64,000 nt of DNA, taken from positions 4,476 to 68,475 of the forward strand of contig CAYOPG010000003.1 in assembly GCA_964405775.1 (NCBI GenBank). The letters run 5' to 3'. The first letter of the stretch is position 1. Each line of letters opens with the position of its first letter. Position numbers and translations under genes: made by a program. Of the stretch, positions 17,348 through 26,095 are shown piece after piece. The notes under the pieces are model-generated. The model was not told where the DNA came from, did not search any database, and saw only the letters and a program-made list of their open reading frames with translations. The DNA is from JAAZFF01 sp964405775 (lineage in GTDB: Bacteria; Verrucomicrobiota; Kiritimatiellia; RFP12; UBA3636).

Positions 17348-18282
17348 TGAGCGGCACTCCAAGGTTCAAGCACCGCCTCGAATACTGGCTTGTACGTGCA
17401 ATAGGCGGGTTTCTAAACCTGCTCCCCTATCGCTGCGCGCTCGCCTTCGTATGGCTCATCGGTCGAGTTGTTTATACGTTTGCCGGCAGCAGGCGTCGCG
17501 AGGCGCTTCGCCGTGTAAAACTTGTATTCGGCGATTCGCTTACGGATCGTCAGGCAAGGCGCGTCTGCTGGATCTCACTCCGTAACACTCTTTTCAACGC
17601 CGTCGAGATGATGCGGATACGAGATTTCACGCTCGACGATCTGCGTGTTATGATGCCGGGATTAATCGAGTGCATAAAACATGTGGAAAATTGCCTGAAA
17701 GAAACAAAAGGACGTGGCATAGTGCTCGCTCTGCCACACATGGGCAACTGGGATCTCGCGGGCTCTGCTTGCGCCCTCTCGGGGCTGCCAATCTTCAGCG
17801 TGGCAGCAAAGCAACGCAACGAGCTAATGAATGGCCTCATGAACAAATGGCGTGAGGGCCACGGCATGGCGATTATCGAGAGAGGTGGCGGAACACTGCG
17901 GCAGATACTGGAACGCATCAAAGACGGGCAGATATTCGCCATATTGCCGGACACCCGCTCGTTCACACCGGATCTGCTTTTGCCGTTTTTGGGAGGAAAG
18001 GCGAATCTCGCACGCGGCATGGCCTCGTTCGCATACGCGGCGGAAGTGCCGGTCGTGCCTCTCGTTATTCGGCGAACAGGATGGCGCCGATTCAAAATCA
18101 CTTTTCACGATCCAATCTGGCCCGACTATACAGGCGGCAAAGAAGGCAAAGGCGACGAACTTCGGCGCATTACTGAAAAGACAATCGGGATCATAGATGC
18201 TGCCATTCACGAAACACCAGAGCAGTGGTTCTGGTACAATAAACGATGGGTACTCGATCCCGTCGACAACAATCTGAGCTAA
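17347..18282 (+). CDS. LpxL/HtrB-family lysophospholipid acyltransferase
   Basis: A 311-residue inner-membrane-associated acyltransferase of the lipid A late-acylation family. It has a hydrophobic N-terminal segment (residues 14-45), the catalytic HX4D motif HMGNWD in ALPHMGNWDLAGS, and later conserved ILPDTRS and VPVVPLVIRRTG segments before the final PEQWFWYNKRW, which is diagnostic (compare PxQyxWxHrR). It would add a secondary acyl chain to lipid A or a related lipid. It is coupled to rsfS (one-base overlap) and 29 bases ahead of ahcY. It supports an LPS-bearing outer membrane. Confidence 0.92.
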   Translation: MSGTPRFKHRLEYWLVRAIGGFLNLLPYRCALAFVWLIGRVVYTFAGSRRREALRRVKLVFGDSLTDRQARRVCWISLRNTLFNAVEMMRIRDFTLDDLRVMMPGLIECIKHVENCLKETKGRGIVLALPHMGNWDLAGSACALSGLPIFSVAAKQRNELMNGLMNKWREGHGMAIIERGGGTLRQILERIKDGQIFAILPDTRSFTPDLLLPFLGGKANLARGMASFAYAAEVPVVPLVIRRTGWRRFKITFHDPIWPDYTGGKEGKGDELRRITEKTIGIIDAAIHETPEQWFWYNKRWVLDPVDNNLS

Positions 18283-18311
18283 ACAACCTGACAAAATTTA
18301 TAGGAGACACC

Positions 18312-19706
18312 ATGGACTACAAAATCAAAGATATTGCGATGGCCGACTGGGGACGCGCCGAAATAGATATGGCGGAGAAGGAAATGCCAGGACTGATGGC
18401 AACCCGTCGTAAATACGGCCCGGACAAACCACTTAAAGGCGCAAGGATCACGGGCAGTCTGCACATGACAATACAGACGGCTGTGTTGATCGAAACCCTC
18501 AAGGAGCTCGGAGCCGACGTCCGCTGGGCTTCATGCAACATCTTCTCGACGCAGGATCACGCCGCCGCGGCGATTGCGGCCGTGGGCACCCCCGTGTTCG
18601 CTTGGAAAGGCGAAACATTGCGTGAATACTGGGACTGCACGCTTGCGGCTCTCACATGGCCCGGCGCCGACGGCCCCGACTTGATCGTCGACGACGGCGG
18701 AGACGCCACTCTGATCGTGCACCTCGGCGCTCGTGCGGAGAAAGACCCCTCGTTAATTGAAGGCCCGATAGAAAGCGAAGAACAGGGAATCCTCCACGAT
18801 GTAATCCGCGAACGCATCAAGGAGCAACCTGGATTTTTCACGAAACTGATCAATGGCCTCAAGGGAGTCTCCGAGGAAACAACCACGGGAGTTCACCGTC
18901 TTTACAAAATGGCTGAAAAGGGAGAACTCAAGATTCCCGCCATCAATGTCAACGATTCCGTCACCAAATCTAAGTTCGACAACATCTACGGCTGCCGCGA
19001 ATCGCTTGTTGATGGCATCAAACGTGCCACGGACGTGATGGTCGCCGGCAAGACCGCATTCGTCTGCGGGTTCGGAGATGTAGGCAAGGGATGCGCTGAA
19101 ATCCTCGCAAGTCACCGCGCCCAGGTGTGGGTTTCTGAAATCGATCCTATATGCGCCCTGCAGGCATGCATGGCTGGTTACAAAGTGACGACCATCGAAG
19201 ACGCTCTGCCATATGCGAACATATATGTAACCACAACGGGGAACTGCGACATCATAACCGCCGAGCACATGTCGAAAATGCGCGATCAGGCAATAGTCTG
19301 CAACATCGGCCATTTTGACGACGAAATCCAAGTCGCCAAACTGAATGCGTGGCCAGGCATAAAGCGTGTAAACATTAAGCCGCAGCTAGACAAGTACACA
19401 TTCCCGGACGGCCACTGCATTTACCTTCTGGCAGAAGGGCGACTCGTCAACCTAGGCTGCGCAACCGGCCATCCCAGCTTTGTAATGTCGTGCTCTTTCG
19501 CGAACCAAGTTCTGGCACAAATGGATTTGTGGAAAGGTGGAAAAAAGCCGGGCGTGTACTTGATCGAAAAGAAGCTCGACGAAGAGGTTGCCCGGTTGCA
19601 TCTTGGCCAACTTGGCGCCAAGCTTACCTTGCTCACCGACAAACAGGCCGACTACATCGGCGTAAATAAAGACGGCCCGTTCAAGAGCGAGATGTACAGA
19701 TATTAA
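18312..19706 (+). CDS. ahcY: Adenosylhomocysteinase
   Basis: A 464-residue NAD-dependent enzyme that hydrolyses S-adenosylhomocysteine to adenosine and homocysteine, keeping methylation reactions going. Visible family segments are the substrate-domain ITGSLHMTIQTAVLIETL and FSTQDHAAAA, the NAD-binding VCGFGDVGKGCAE, and the C-terminal HPSFVMSCSFANQ and DGPFKSEMYRY. ATG 18312 is chosen for AGGAG five bases upstream; the frame is open further but runs into lpxL. No SAH riboswitch is visible in the 29-base gap. Confidence 0.97.
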   Translation: MDYKIKDIAMADWGRAEIDMAEKEMPGLMATRRKYGPDKPLKGARITGSLHMTIQTAVLIETLKELGADVRWASCNIFSTQDHAAAAIAAVGTPVFAWKGETLREYWDCTLAALTWPGADGPDLIVDDGGDATLIVHLGARAEKDPSLIEGPIESEEQGILHDVIRERIKEQPGFFTKLINGLKGVSEETTTGVHRLYKMAEKGELKIPAINVNDSVTKSKFDNIYGCRESLVDGIKRATDVMVAGKTAFVCGFGDVGKGCAEILASHRAQVWVSEIDPICALQACMAGYKVTTIEDALPYANIYVTTTGNCDIITAEHMSKMRDQAIVCNIGHFDDEIQVAKLNAWPGIKRVNIKPQLDKYTFPDGHCIYLLAEGRLVNLGCATGHPSFVMSCSFANQVLAQMDLWKGGKKPGVYLIEKKLDEEVARLHLGQLGAKLTLLTDKQADYIGVNKDGPFKSEMYRY

Positions 19707-19721
19707 GATACTGGGTGGCAG

Positions 19722-19745
19722 CTCCATGTTTAAGCGTACATGGAG
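19722..19745. terminator. Bidirectional stem-loop between convergent ahcY and ribF
   Basis: A perfect 8-bp stem, CTCCATGT (19722-19729) with ACATGGAG (19738-19745), and an 8-base loop. There is no U tract, so it may terminate weakly in both directions or only protect 3' ends. Confidence 0.45.
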
Positions 19746-19769
19746 TTGGCTGTAAGTCTGCCCTGGCTC

Positions 19770-20723
19770 CTAAAACCTAACCCCTTCTTTGACGGCCTGC
19801 ACATCGGCCTTCATCTGGCGTATCAACTCGCCTCGAGTCTCAAACTTGACTTCGTCGCGGAGTTTGCGTACAAAGGCCACATCAAGAACCTCCCCGTGCA
19901 AGTCGCCTTGGAACCCGAGGATATGCACTTCGAGCAGCGCCACGTCTGGACGTGCGTTTGGGAAAGTTGGCCTGAATCCATAGTTGGCAACGCCTTTCAT
20001 CCAGCCTTCCTCCTTGTGGGAAAGTCTGGACACCGCCACCTCGTAGACTCCGCCTGTGGGCGGCATTACCTCGGCGCGTGGTGTTATGTTCGCCGTAGCA
20101 AAACCAAGTTTCGCCCCTTCGCCTGTTCCGATGGCTGTGCGCTCGCGAATCATGTGCGGGCGTCCCAGCATGGCTGCGGCATCTTGGAGCTCTCCAGCGC
20201 TAATCGCCTCCCGTATGCGCGAGCTTGAGATACGGGAGTCCGCGTGCACCACTATAGGAACCTCGATCACTGATATGTCCCCGCCGCTGAGGGTCTCTAT
20301 GTCTGCGAGCGCCCCCGCTCGTTTGCTGCCGAATCGCCAGTTGTCACCGGAAACAACGGCACACGTCTTTCCCCGCTGCATCCATCCTCCCAAAAACTTC
20401 TGGACGAAACTGGCGGGCGCCAGGGCTGCCGTCTCCATCGTGAAGGGCAAAAGCATGCAACCATCCAAGCCAGCGGCCGCTAGAAGTTCCAGGCGCAGGT
20501 CGAGTGTGGTAAGCAACTTCGGTCTACGCTCTGGGGCGATTATGGCGAGAGGATGAGGCTCAAAAGTCAGAGCCCAAGCCTCACCGCCGGTTGCCCGCGC
20601 GCGTTTGAGAGTGACGGAGAGAATATCGCGGTGGCCAAGATGAACCCCGTCGAAAAACCCTGCGGCGAGCGCAATTGAAGGAACCTCGTCGGCAAGACCT
20701 TCAGATGATTTGACGACTTTCAT
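19770..20723 (-). CDS. ribF: Bifunctional riboflavin kinase/FAD synthetase
   Basis: A 317-residue cytoplasmic enzyme making FMN and FAD from riboflavin. The N-terminal adenylyltransferase domain has GFFDGVHLGHRDIL and TFEPHP and the late ISSSRIREAISAG. The C-terminal riboflavin kinase domain has GRPHMIRERTAIGTGEGAKL, GFATANI, TGGVYEVAV and NYGFRPTF. The usual Asn in the GfPTANi motif is kept but the GxPT is GFAT. ATG 20723 lies five bases after the smpB stop. It is the last gene of the rpoZ-smpB-ribF unit. Confidence 0.95.
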   Translation of the reverse strand: MKVVKSSEGLADEVPSIALAAGFFDGVHLGHRDILSVTLKRARATGGEAWALTFEPHPLAIIAPERRPKLLTTLDLRLELLAAAGLDGCMLLPFTMETAALAPASFVQKFLGGWMQRGKTCAVVSGDNWRFGSKRAGALADIETLSGGDISVIEVPIVVHADSRISSSRIREAISAGELQDAAAMLGRPHMIRERTAIGTGEGAKLGFATANITPRAEVMPPTGGVYEVAVSRLSHKEEGWMKGVANYGFRPTFPNARPDVALLEVHILGFQGDLHGEVLDVAFVRKLRDEVKFETRGELIRQMKADVQAVKEGVRF

Positions 20724-20727
20724 CGAA

Positions 20728-21222
20728 TCACCCTCTGAAATGGCGCGACATCTCGCGATCGGCGTCGCGCTCCGCATCGCGTCTGCGGATCGTTTCGCGT
20801 TTATCTGCCAGCGCCTTGCCTTTGCACACCCCGAGCTCGACCTTGACTCGTCCTTTCACAAGATACAGAGCCAACGGCACAAGCGTGTGCCCCTTTTGTT
20901 CCACGAACTCCCTAAGCCGCAATATCTCTCTGCGGTGGAGTAGCAACTTGCGGGAACGCTGCGAATCGTGGTTGAAACGGTTGCCGAAGTCATACGGAGG
21001 GATCGTGACGTTGTGCAGAAACGCCTCGTTGGTGCGTTTGTCAATCTGCGCATACGCACCGGTCAGGCCCGCGTGCCCCATGCGGATAACCTTGACCTCC
21101 GTTCCGCGCAACTCCAGCCCAGCCTCGATTTTTTCAAGAACCGTGTAGTCGTGGAGGGCTTTGCGGTTGCGCGCCAAATAATGGCGCCCTCCCGGCGTGG
21201 ACGACGCGGTCTTTTTCGCCAC
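20728..21222 (-). CDS. smpB: SsrA-binding protein SmpB
   Basis: A 164-residue tmRNA-binding protein needed for trans-translation. Family segments are NRKALHDYTVLEKIEAGLEL, RGTEVK, SLR-like VIRMGHAGLTGAYA, HNVTIPPYDFGN, the RKLLLHRREI helix, and a basic C-terminal tail (KGKALADKRETIRRRD). It begins with GTG 21222, five bases after the rpoZ stop. The tmRNA gene itself is not in this window. Confidence 0.96.
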   Translation of the reverse strand: MAKKTASSTPGGRHYLARNRKALHDYTVLEKIEAGLELRGTEVKVIRMGHAGLTGAYAQIDKRTNEAFLHNVTIPPYDFGNRFNHDSQRSRKLLLHRREILRLREFVEQKGHTLVPLALYLVKGRVKVELGVCKGKALADKRETIRRRDAERDADREMSRHFRG

Positions 21223-21227
21223 GGCCT

Positions 21228-21452
21228 CTAAATGCCCTTTTCGCCGAACTTCTCGAAGTCGTACTGAGCCAACAACTTGCCTTCCGCGATCTCGCGTAGC
21301 ACGATGTCGAGGCGATCTTCGTCGTGCGACAGGGGTTTCACCAGCGGACGCATCCCCTCATTAAGCTGTTTGAAGCGCATGGAAACCATGTTCACCAGCA
21401 CCGGAATGCCGGGAACGCGCATTTTTGCCAGCTCGAGTATTTCTACATTCAT
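21228..21452 (-). CDS. rpoZ: RNA polymerase omega subunit
   Basis: A 74-residue protein with the omega-type order: an N-terminal stretch ending VNMVSMRFKQLNEGMRPLV, then DIVLREIAEGKLL, matching the family's RARQL-x-x-G and ALREIAEG helices. It assists beta-prime folding in RNA polymerase. The first helix is diverged (VPGIPVLVNM instead of the NRFELV-type start). AGAGG lies nine bases before ATG 21452. It leads the rpoZ-smpB-ribF unit and ends with TAG. Confidence 0.82.
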   Translation of the reverse strand: MNVEILELAKMRVPGIPVLVNMVSMRFKQLNEGMRPLVKPLSHDEDRLDIVLREIAEGKLLAQYDFEKFGEKGI

Positions 21453-21543
21453 TTCTTTAACCTCTAGATATTTGATCGCCTTTTAAAAACGCCCGCAACT
21501 CTACCATATACCGTCCACCGGCGTCAACCGAGTTTTTGCGCCC

Positions 21544-21573
21544 TTGCGTTGCGGCAGCAGTGCATGGTATACT
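21544..21573 (+). promoter_or_regulatory. Possible sigma70 promoter of the esterase gene
   Basis: TTGCGT (21544-21549), an 18-base spacer and TATACT (21568-21573), about 43 bases before the GTG start at 21616. Confidence 0.45.
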
Positions 21574-21615
21574 CGCGGAAGTTCTGGAACGAAACAACAT
21601 TAAGGATAAAACAAG

Positions 21616-22662
21616 GTGAAACAGATCGGCAAGTTGCATCTCACTCCATCAGAGTACCATAAGCACCTAATGGACACTATCAAACCAGCGCTGGCGTATG
21701 AGGGCGGAAATGTGGCGGTGTGGCAACGGAAATTGCGTCGCAAGCTGAAGCAGCTTGTGGGAGACACTCCAGCCGAACGTGCACCGCTCAACGTACGCCA
21801 ACTGTGGAAGCGCGAAACCCCACTGGGAACGATCGAGAAAGTAGTCTTCACCTCAGAGCCGTATGCCGACGTTCTCGCCTTTGTATGCTTGCCGAAGAAC
21901 ATCAAGCCACCCTACACTTTCATGATCTGCCTTCAAGGTCATTCCACTGGCATGCACAAGTCGATCGCTGTGGATCGCGACGACAATTCCCTGCCACACG
22001 AAGTGGTGGGCGACCGCGATTTCGGGCTTGGCTGCATGAGACGAGGAATTGCCGCGCTTTGCATAGAGCAACGTTCGTTTGGCGAACGCCGCGAACTTAG
22101 GCAGAAACAGATATCGCCGCACGGTTGTCACGATGCCACAATGCAAGCGCTAATGCTCGGACGCACTCTCCTGGGAGAGCGCGTGTACGATGTCGACCGA
22201 GGCATAGACTACCTTGCGGAGCGCGGAGATGCAGACATGCGGATGATCGGAGTAATGGGCAATTCCGGGGGAGGCACTGTCAGCCTATTCTCAGCCGCCC
22301 TGCTCCCGCGGATCGCTTACGCAATGCCATCGTGCTTTTTCTGCACATTTCGTGATTCGATCATGTCGATATACCACTGCGCCGACAACTACGTACCCGG
22401 TCTTTTTAAGGAGGCGGAGATGTCGGACGTTATGGGTCTCTTCGCACCCAAGCCTCTGGTGCTCGTGTCGGGGCGCGAGGATACGATATTCCCTATCAAA
22501 GGGACAAGGAAAGCGTTCAGAGCTTTGAAGAAAATATACGAATCTGCCGGCGCGGCGGATCGATGCCATCTGGTAGTCGGTCCCGAGGGACACCGCTACT
22601 ACGCAGAACTTGCGTGGCCAGTCATGCTCAAGGAAATCAATAGACTGAAAGCCGGAAATTAA
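21616..22662 (+). CDS. Alpha/beta-hydrolase, acetylxylan-esterase-like
   Basis: A 348-residue alpha/beta-hydrolase without a signal peptide. The nucleophile elbow is GNSGGG (in MIGVMGNSGGGTVSLF), the acid is the Asp in VSGREDTIFPI, and the base is His in VGPEGHRYY. The pattern around FVCLPKNIKPPYTFMICLQGHS and MRRGIAALCIEQRSFGER resembles bacterial carbohydrate esterases of the abhydrolase_7/CE7-like type. Substrate is not readable; an acetylated sugar or a plant phenolic ester is likely. The start is GTG 21616 with AGGA nine bases upstream. It stands alone between the divergent rpoZ operon and the NfeD gene. Confidence 0.8.
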   Translation: MKQIGKLHLTPSEYHKHLMDTIKPALAYEGGNVAVWQRKLRRKLKQLVGDTPAERAPLNVRQLWKRETPLGTIEKVVFTSEPYADVLAFVCLPKNIKPPYTFMICLQGHSTGMHKSIAVDRDDNSLPHEVVGDRDFGLGCMRRGIAALCIEQRSFGERRELRQKQISPHGCHDATMQALMLGRTLLGERVYDVDRGIDYLAERGDADMRMIGVMGNSGGGTVSLFSAALLPRIAYAMPSCFFCTFRDSIMSIYHCADNYVPGLFKEAEMSDVMGLFAPKPLVLVSGREDTIFPIKGTRKAFRALKKIYESAGAADRCHLVVGPEGHRYYAELAWPVMLKEINRLKAGN

Positions 22663-22685
22663 CATATCGAATCCAATCCGGCATA

Positions 22686-22714
22686 TTGTTGTCGAGTTGT
22701 TTTTTTTGTATAAT
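22686..22714 (+). promoter_or_regulatory. Sigma70 promoter of the NfeD-flotillin pair
   Basis: TTGTTG (22686-22691), a 17-base spacer and a perfect TATAAT (22709-22714) with an upstream TG. The transcript would start near 22721, about 50 bases before the NfeD ATG. Confidence 0.65.
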
Positions 22715-22769
22715 CATGTGAGAAGCAGCATTTAGGGATAGTCGTTCATAAAACATTGGGAGGCGGATA

Positions 22770-23336
22770 ATGCTTTCAGATCTTTCTGGGATGGAAATGT
22801 TTTTCATGTTTTGCGCCATTGTCGGTGGCGGAGTCTTCATCCTGCGTTCAGTGATGATTTTCGCGGGACTTGGCGGCGACGACATGGCGCTTGACGCCGA
22901 TGCTGTCGACGTAGATATCGGCGATGACTCGGCAGCCGATTTCAAGATGGTTTCTGTGCATGGCTTGACTGCGTTTTTCCTTATGTTTGGCCTGGTTGGA
23001 TTCATGATCCTCAGAAGCGAAGGCGGGGCTTTGGCGGCGGTGGCACTTGGTGCGCTGGCCGGCCTGCTGACGATGTTGATAATCGCGAAACTTTTCAGCT
23101 CTTCGCGAAAATTGCAGAGCGACGGCACTATTTACCCGGAGGAAACCGTGGGTGCCTCAGGAACAGTTTATCTGGAAATACGCCCCGGGCAGATCGGGAA
23201 AGTCCAGATCAACGTTAAGGGGGCAAGCAAAATATTCGACGCGCGGGCAAACAACGCGACTGCCAAAATATCGACCGGCGACCCCGTGAAAGTAGTGGAA
23301 GCCGGAGATCCGTTGATAGTGGAAAAAACAAACTGA
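22770..23336 (+). CDS. NfeD-like membrane protein
   Basis: A 188-residue protein with three hydrophobic segments (residues about 9-32, 65-85 and 90-110) followed by an OB-fold-like C-terminal domain (VGASGTVYLEIRPGQIGKVQ, ending DPLIVEKTN) typical of NfeD-family partners of flotillins. A ribosome binding site GGGAGG precedes ATG 22770. The flotillin gene follows 21 bases later. The pair probably organises membrane microdomains. Confidence 0.85.
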   Translation: MLSDLSGMEMFFMFCAIVGGGVFILRSVMIFAGLGGDDMALDADAVDVDIGDDSAADFKMVSVHGLTAFFLMFGLVGFMILRSEGGALAAVALGALAGLLTMLIIAKLFSSSRKLQSDGTIYPEETVGASGTVYLEIRPGQIGKVQINVKGASKIFDARANNATAKISTGDPVKVVEAGDPLIVEKTN

Positions 23337-23357
23337 AAAACAAACCCAATAGGTGAT

Positions 23358-24941
23358 ATGAATACAACAATGTTTATAGTTGCGGATGGAGCCCAGACTC
23401 TTCTGAGCTTCGCAGTTGCTTTAGTGGCGATAATTTTCGTGACGGTTATTGCGATCGCACGGCTTTATAAGCGTTGCCCTTCGGATCGCATTCTCGTCAT
23501 ATACGGCAAGGTCACCGGCAACAGGTCTTCGCACTGTATACACGGGGGCGGTGCGTTCATCGTCCCGCTGATACAGGACTATGCGTACTTGAGTCTCACT
23601 CCTATGACGATAAGCATACCTCTCCAAGGCGCGCTATCGTTTCAGAATATCCGCATCAACGTTCCAAGCACTTTCACTGTTGGTATAAGCACAGATCCCT
23701 CCATAATGGTCAATGCCGCGGAACGTTTGCTCGGCCTCAAGCCGCCCGCCATCGAGGACATGGCCAAGGAGATAATCTTCGGCCAGCTGCGTTTGACGGT
23801 CGCGTCGCTCACAATCGAGCAAATCAACCAAGACCGCGAGAGCTTCCTTATCGAAATCCGTAAGAACGTGGAGCCGGAGCTGAATAAAATCGGCCTCAAC
23901 CTGATAAACGTCAACATCACCGATATCACGGACGAGTCGAACTATATCGAAAGCATCGGCAAGAAGGCTGCTGCGGAGGCCATCAACAAGGCCAAAGTCG
24001 ATGTCGCCCACCAGACCAAACTAGGCAATATCGGCGAAGCGGAAAACGCCAAGGAGATGACAGTCCGAGTGGCGGAAAACGTCGCCGAAGCCGAGAAGGG
24101 CAAGAAGCAGGCGGAGGCTGGCCAGCGCGTCTACGTGGCAGATCAGGAAACTTCAGCGATGGTTGGCGAATCCGAGGCCACAAAACTCCGCGAAATTCGC
24201 CTAATGGAGAACTATGCCGCTGCGGAAAAAGGCAAGATGCACGCTATCGCAGACCAACGCATCTACATAGCGGAACAGGAATCGACGGCTGTCGAGGGCG
24301 AAAACACAGCAAAGGCCCAAATCGCGGATTCCAACGCTAAACTGTCAGTACGTCAAGCGGAGGCTCAGCGCCTTGCGGAGGTTGCGAAACGGCAGGCGGA
24401 GGTGGACATTCAGAAGGCGCAGTACAGGGCGGAATTCGAACGTCTGAACGCCTCGGAAGTGGCTCAGAAGGAAATCGACAAGCAGAAGATGATCATCGAT
24501 GCAGAAGCCGAGGCAGAGCGCATCCGCAAGATAGCAAAGGGCGAAGCTGACAGCGTGCTCATCAAATACCAGGCAGAAGCGCAGGGTATTCAGACGTTGC
24601 TCATGAGCAAGGCTGAGGGCTACCGCAAGTTAATCGAGAGTGCGGATGGCGACTCCAATGCCGCCGCGACAATGCTGATGATCGAGAAGCTGGAACAAAT
24701 TGTCGCCCGTCAGACGGAGGCAATAAGCAACCTCAAGATAGACAAGGTGACTGTTTGGGATTCCGGCAACGGCGATTCCGGCAAGGGGTCTTCAACCGCG
24801 AATTTTCTGTCTAGTCTGATGAAATCGCTTCCGCCCGTTCAGGACGTCGCCGCGATGGCCGGGGTAGAGCTTCCATCGTACCTTGGCAAAATCAAAGAAG
24901 AGAACAGAACGGCGGATGCCGAAGAGACAAAGGTTGAATAG
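23358..24941 (+). CDS. Flotillin-like SPFH-domain protein
   Basis: A 527-residue membrane-tethered scaffold protein. An N-terminal membrane segment (about 13-33) is followed by the SPFH domain (VTGNRSSHCIHGGGAFIVPL to VNITDITDE) and a long Ala/Glu-rich coiled coil from about 205 to 440. The coiled coil contains an internal near-repeat (AEKGKKQAEAGQRVYVADQE and AEKGKMHAIADQRIYIAEQE). The C-terminus is a short disordered tail. It is co-transcribed with the NfeD-like gene; AGGTGAT precedes ATG 23358. It ends with TAG. Confidence 0.93.
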   Translation: MNTTMFIVADGAQTLLSFAVALVAIIFVTVIAIARLYKRCPSDRILVIYGKVTGNRSSHCIHGGGAFIVPLIQDYAYLSLTPMTISIPLQGALSFQNIRINVPSTFTVGISTDPSIMVNAAERLLGLKPPAIEDMAKEIIFGQLRLTVASLTIEQINQDRESFLIEIRKNVEPELNKIGLNLINVNITDITDESNYIESIGKKAAAEAINKAKVDVAHQTKLGNIGEAENAKEMTVRVAENVAEAEKGKKQAEAGQRVYVADQETSAMVGESEATKLREIRLMENYAAAEKGKMHAIADQRIYIAEQESTAVEGENTAKAQIADSNAKLSVRQAEAQRLAEVAKRQAEVDIQKAQYRAEFERLNASEVAQKEIDKQKMIIDAEAEAERIRKIAKGEADSVLIKYQAEAQGIQTLLMSKAEGYRKLIESADGDSNAAATMLMIEKLEQIVARQTEAISNLKIDKVTVWDSGNGDSGKGSSTANFLSSLMKSLPPVQDVAAMAGVELPSYLGKIKEENRTADAEETKVE

Positions 24942-24968
24942 GCAAAATCAGGAGGCTTGACGACTCAG

Positions 24969-24996
24969 CCCTTTCGCGGGGAATTCTGCGAAAGGG
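24969..24996. terminator. Bidirectional stem-loop between flotillin and GH5 genes
   Basis: A perfect 9-bp stem, CCCTTTCGC (24969-24977) with GCGAAAGGG (24988-24996), and a 10-base loop, placed between two convergent genes. It has no U tract on either strand. Confidence 0.5.
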
Positions 24997-25068
24997 AACT
25001 GTTGGTAACCCGTCAGAACCGAGTCTTCGGACGTATTTTCGTCGTTGTATAAAAGACTTTGCGGATGA

Positions 25069-26085
25069 TCAGCTGCCTTGAAGGAGCTTGAGGAATTCCG
25101 CGTCGAGCAAATGGCCATGCCAGTTTTCGTAGGCGACGTCTGAGCGTCCTGAGTCGATAATCCCCATTGAACCGCGGAAGTTCCAAAGAGCCCAGCCGAT
25201 TTCTGCACCCCTCAGTATGTCCATAATGTCTGCCCACCAGCGCAGAACAACGTCGTGCGGAGTCTTGTTGAACGCACCGCCTTCGCCGCAATGCACGCCG
25301 ACGCCACTTCTTGCAAGCTCAATCCATGGCTTATAATACTCTTCTAACTCGTCGCGTCCCCATGGTTTGTTTTCACGGACCGAATGTACCGAACCGGGCC
25401 ACTGGGGTACTCCCAGCTTCGATTGCGGCATCCACTCCTCGGTCCAACTCGCTCCGTAATGCGAAAGCCCCATCGGGGCATACGCGCGACAGCTCTGGCC
25501 GACTCCCAGATCTGCGAGCTCGGGGCAAGGGGTGCTTGCCACGTTAACGCCGTCTGCTATTACAAGCCGGTTGGGATCGACTGAGCGGATCACAGCCGTC
25601 GCGTGGCGCACTACTCGCCCGTAGTCGGCGCGTGTCATATACTCTGGTTTTATATGCGGTGGCTCGTTAACCAGATCGAAGCTTAGCTTTGACCCATCGA
25701 TGCCGCTGTACCGCCTTGAGAAAAACTCCCAATGCAGACAAAAGACATCCTCGGCATCTTTGTCTTTCCACAGGTTGAATGGCTCTGCGGGCGTGGGGGC
25801 GATGCAGTAGCCAGGTGCGCGATGGAAGTTTATATCGATGTGCAATCCGTACTTGCCGCCTAACTCAACAGCGCGGTCGATCTTCGCAATCATTTCTTCC
25901 CGTGGGCGAGTCCAGTCGTCAGGCTCAGTCCAGGCGAGATATGAGAGGGGGAGCCGAACAAAGTCAAATCCCCAGTCGGAAATCCAGCGGAAATCGTCCT
26001 CCCGGAAGTCTCCGTTGCTTTTTTCTGTGAACATTTCCAGAAGGTTGAATCCGCGCCATCTGGGAAGGTTGTTTTTATTTTTCAT
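25069..26085 (-). CDS. Glycoside hydrolase family 5 (cellulase-like)
   Basis: A 338-residue (beta/alpha)8-barrel glycosidase without a signal peptide, so probably cytoplasmic. The acid/base is E141 in FDLVNEPPH and the nucleophile is E268 in GVHCGEGG, at the expected spacing. Early conserved RGFNLLEMF and GFDFVRLPLSYL also fit GH5. It would cut imported beta-glucan- or mannan-type oligosaccharides. It is the last gene of a three-gene glycosidase operon, 10 bases after the previous stop. Confidence 0.92.
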   Translation of the reverse strand: MKNKNNLPRWRGFNLLEMFTEKSNGDFREDDFRWISDWGFDFVRLPLSYLAWTEPDDWTRPREEMIAKIDRAVELGGKYGLHIDINFHRAPGYCIAPTPAEPFNLWKDKDAEDVFCLHWEFFSRRYSGIDGSKLSFDLVNEPPHIKPEYMTRADYGRVVRHATAVIRSVDPNRLVIADGVNVASTPCPELADLGVGQSCRAYAPMGLSHYGASWTEEWMPQSKLGVPQWPGSVHSVRENKPWGRDELEEYYKPWIELARSGVGVHCGEGGAFNKTPHDVVLRWWADIMDILRGAEIGWALWNFRGSMGIIDSGRSDVAYENWHGHLLDAEFLKLLQGS

Positions 26086-26095
26086 CGAATTGTTT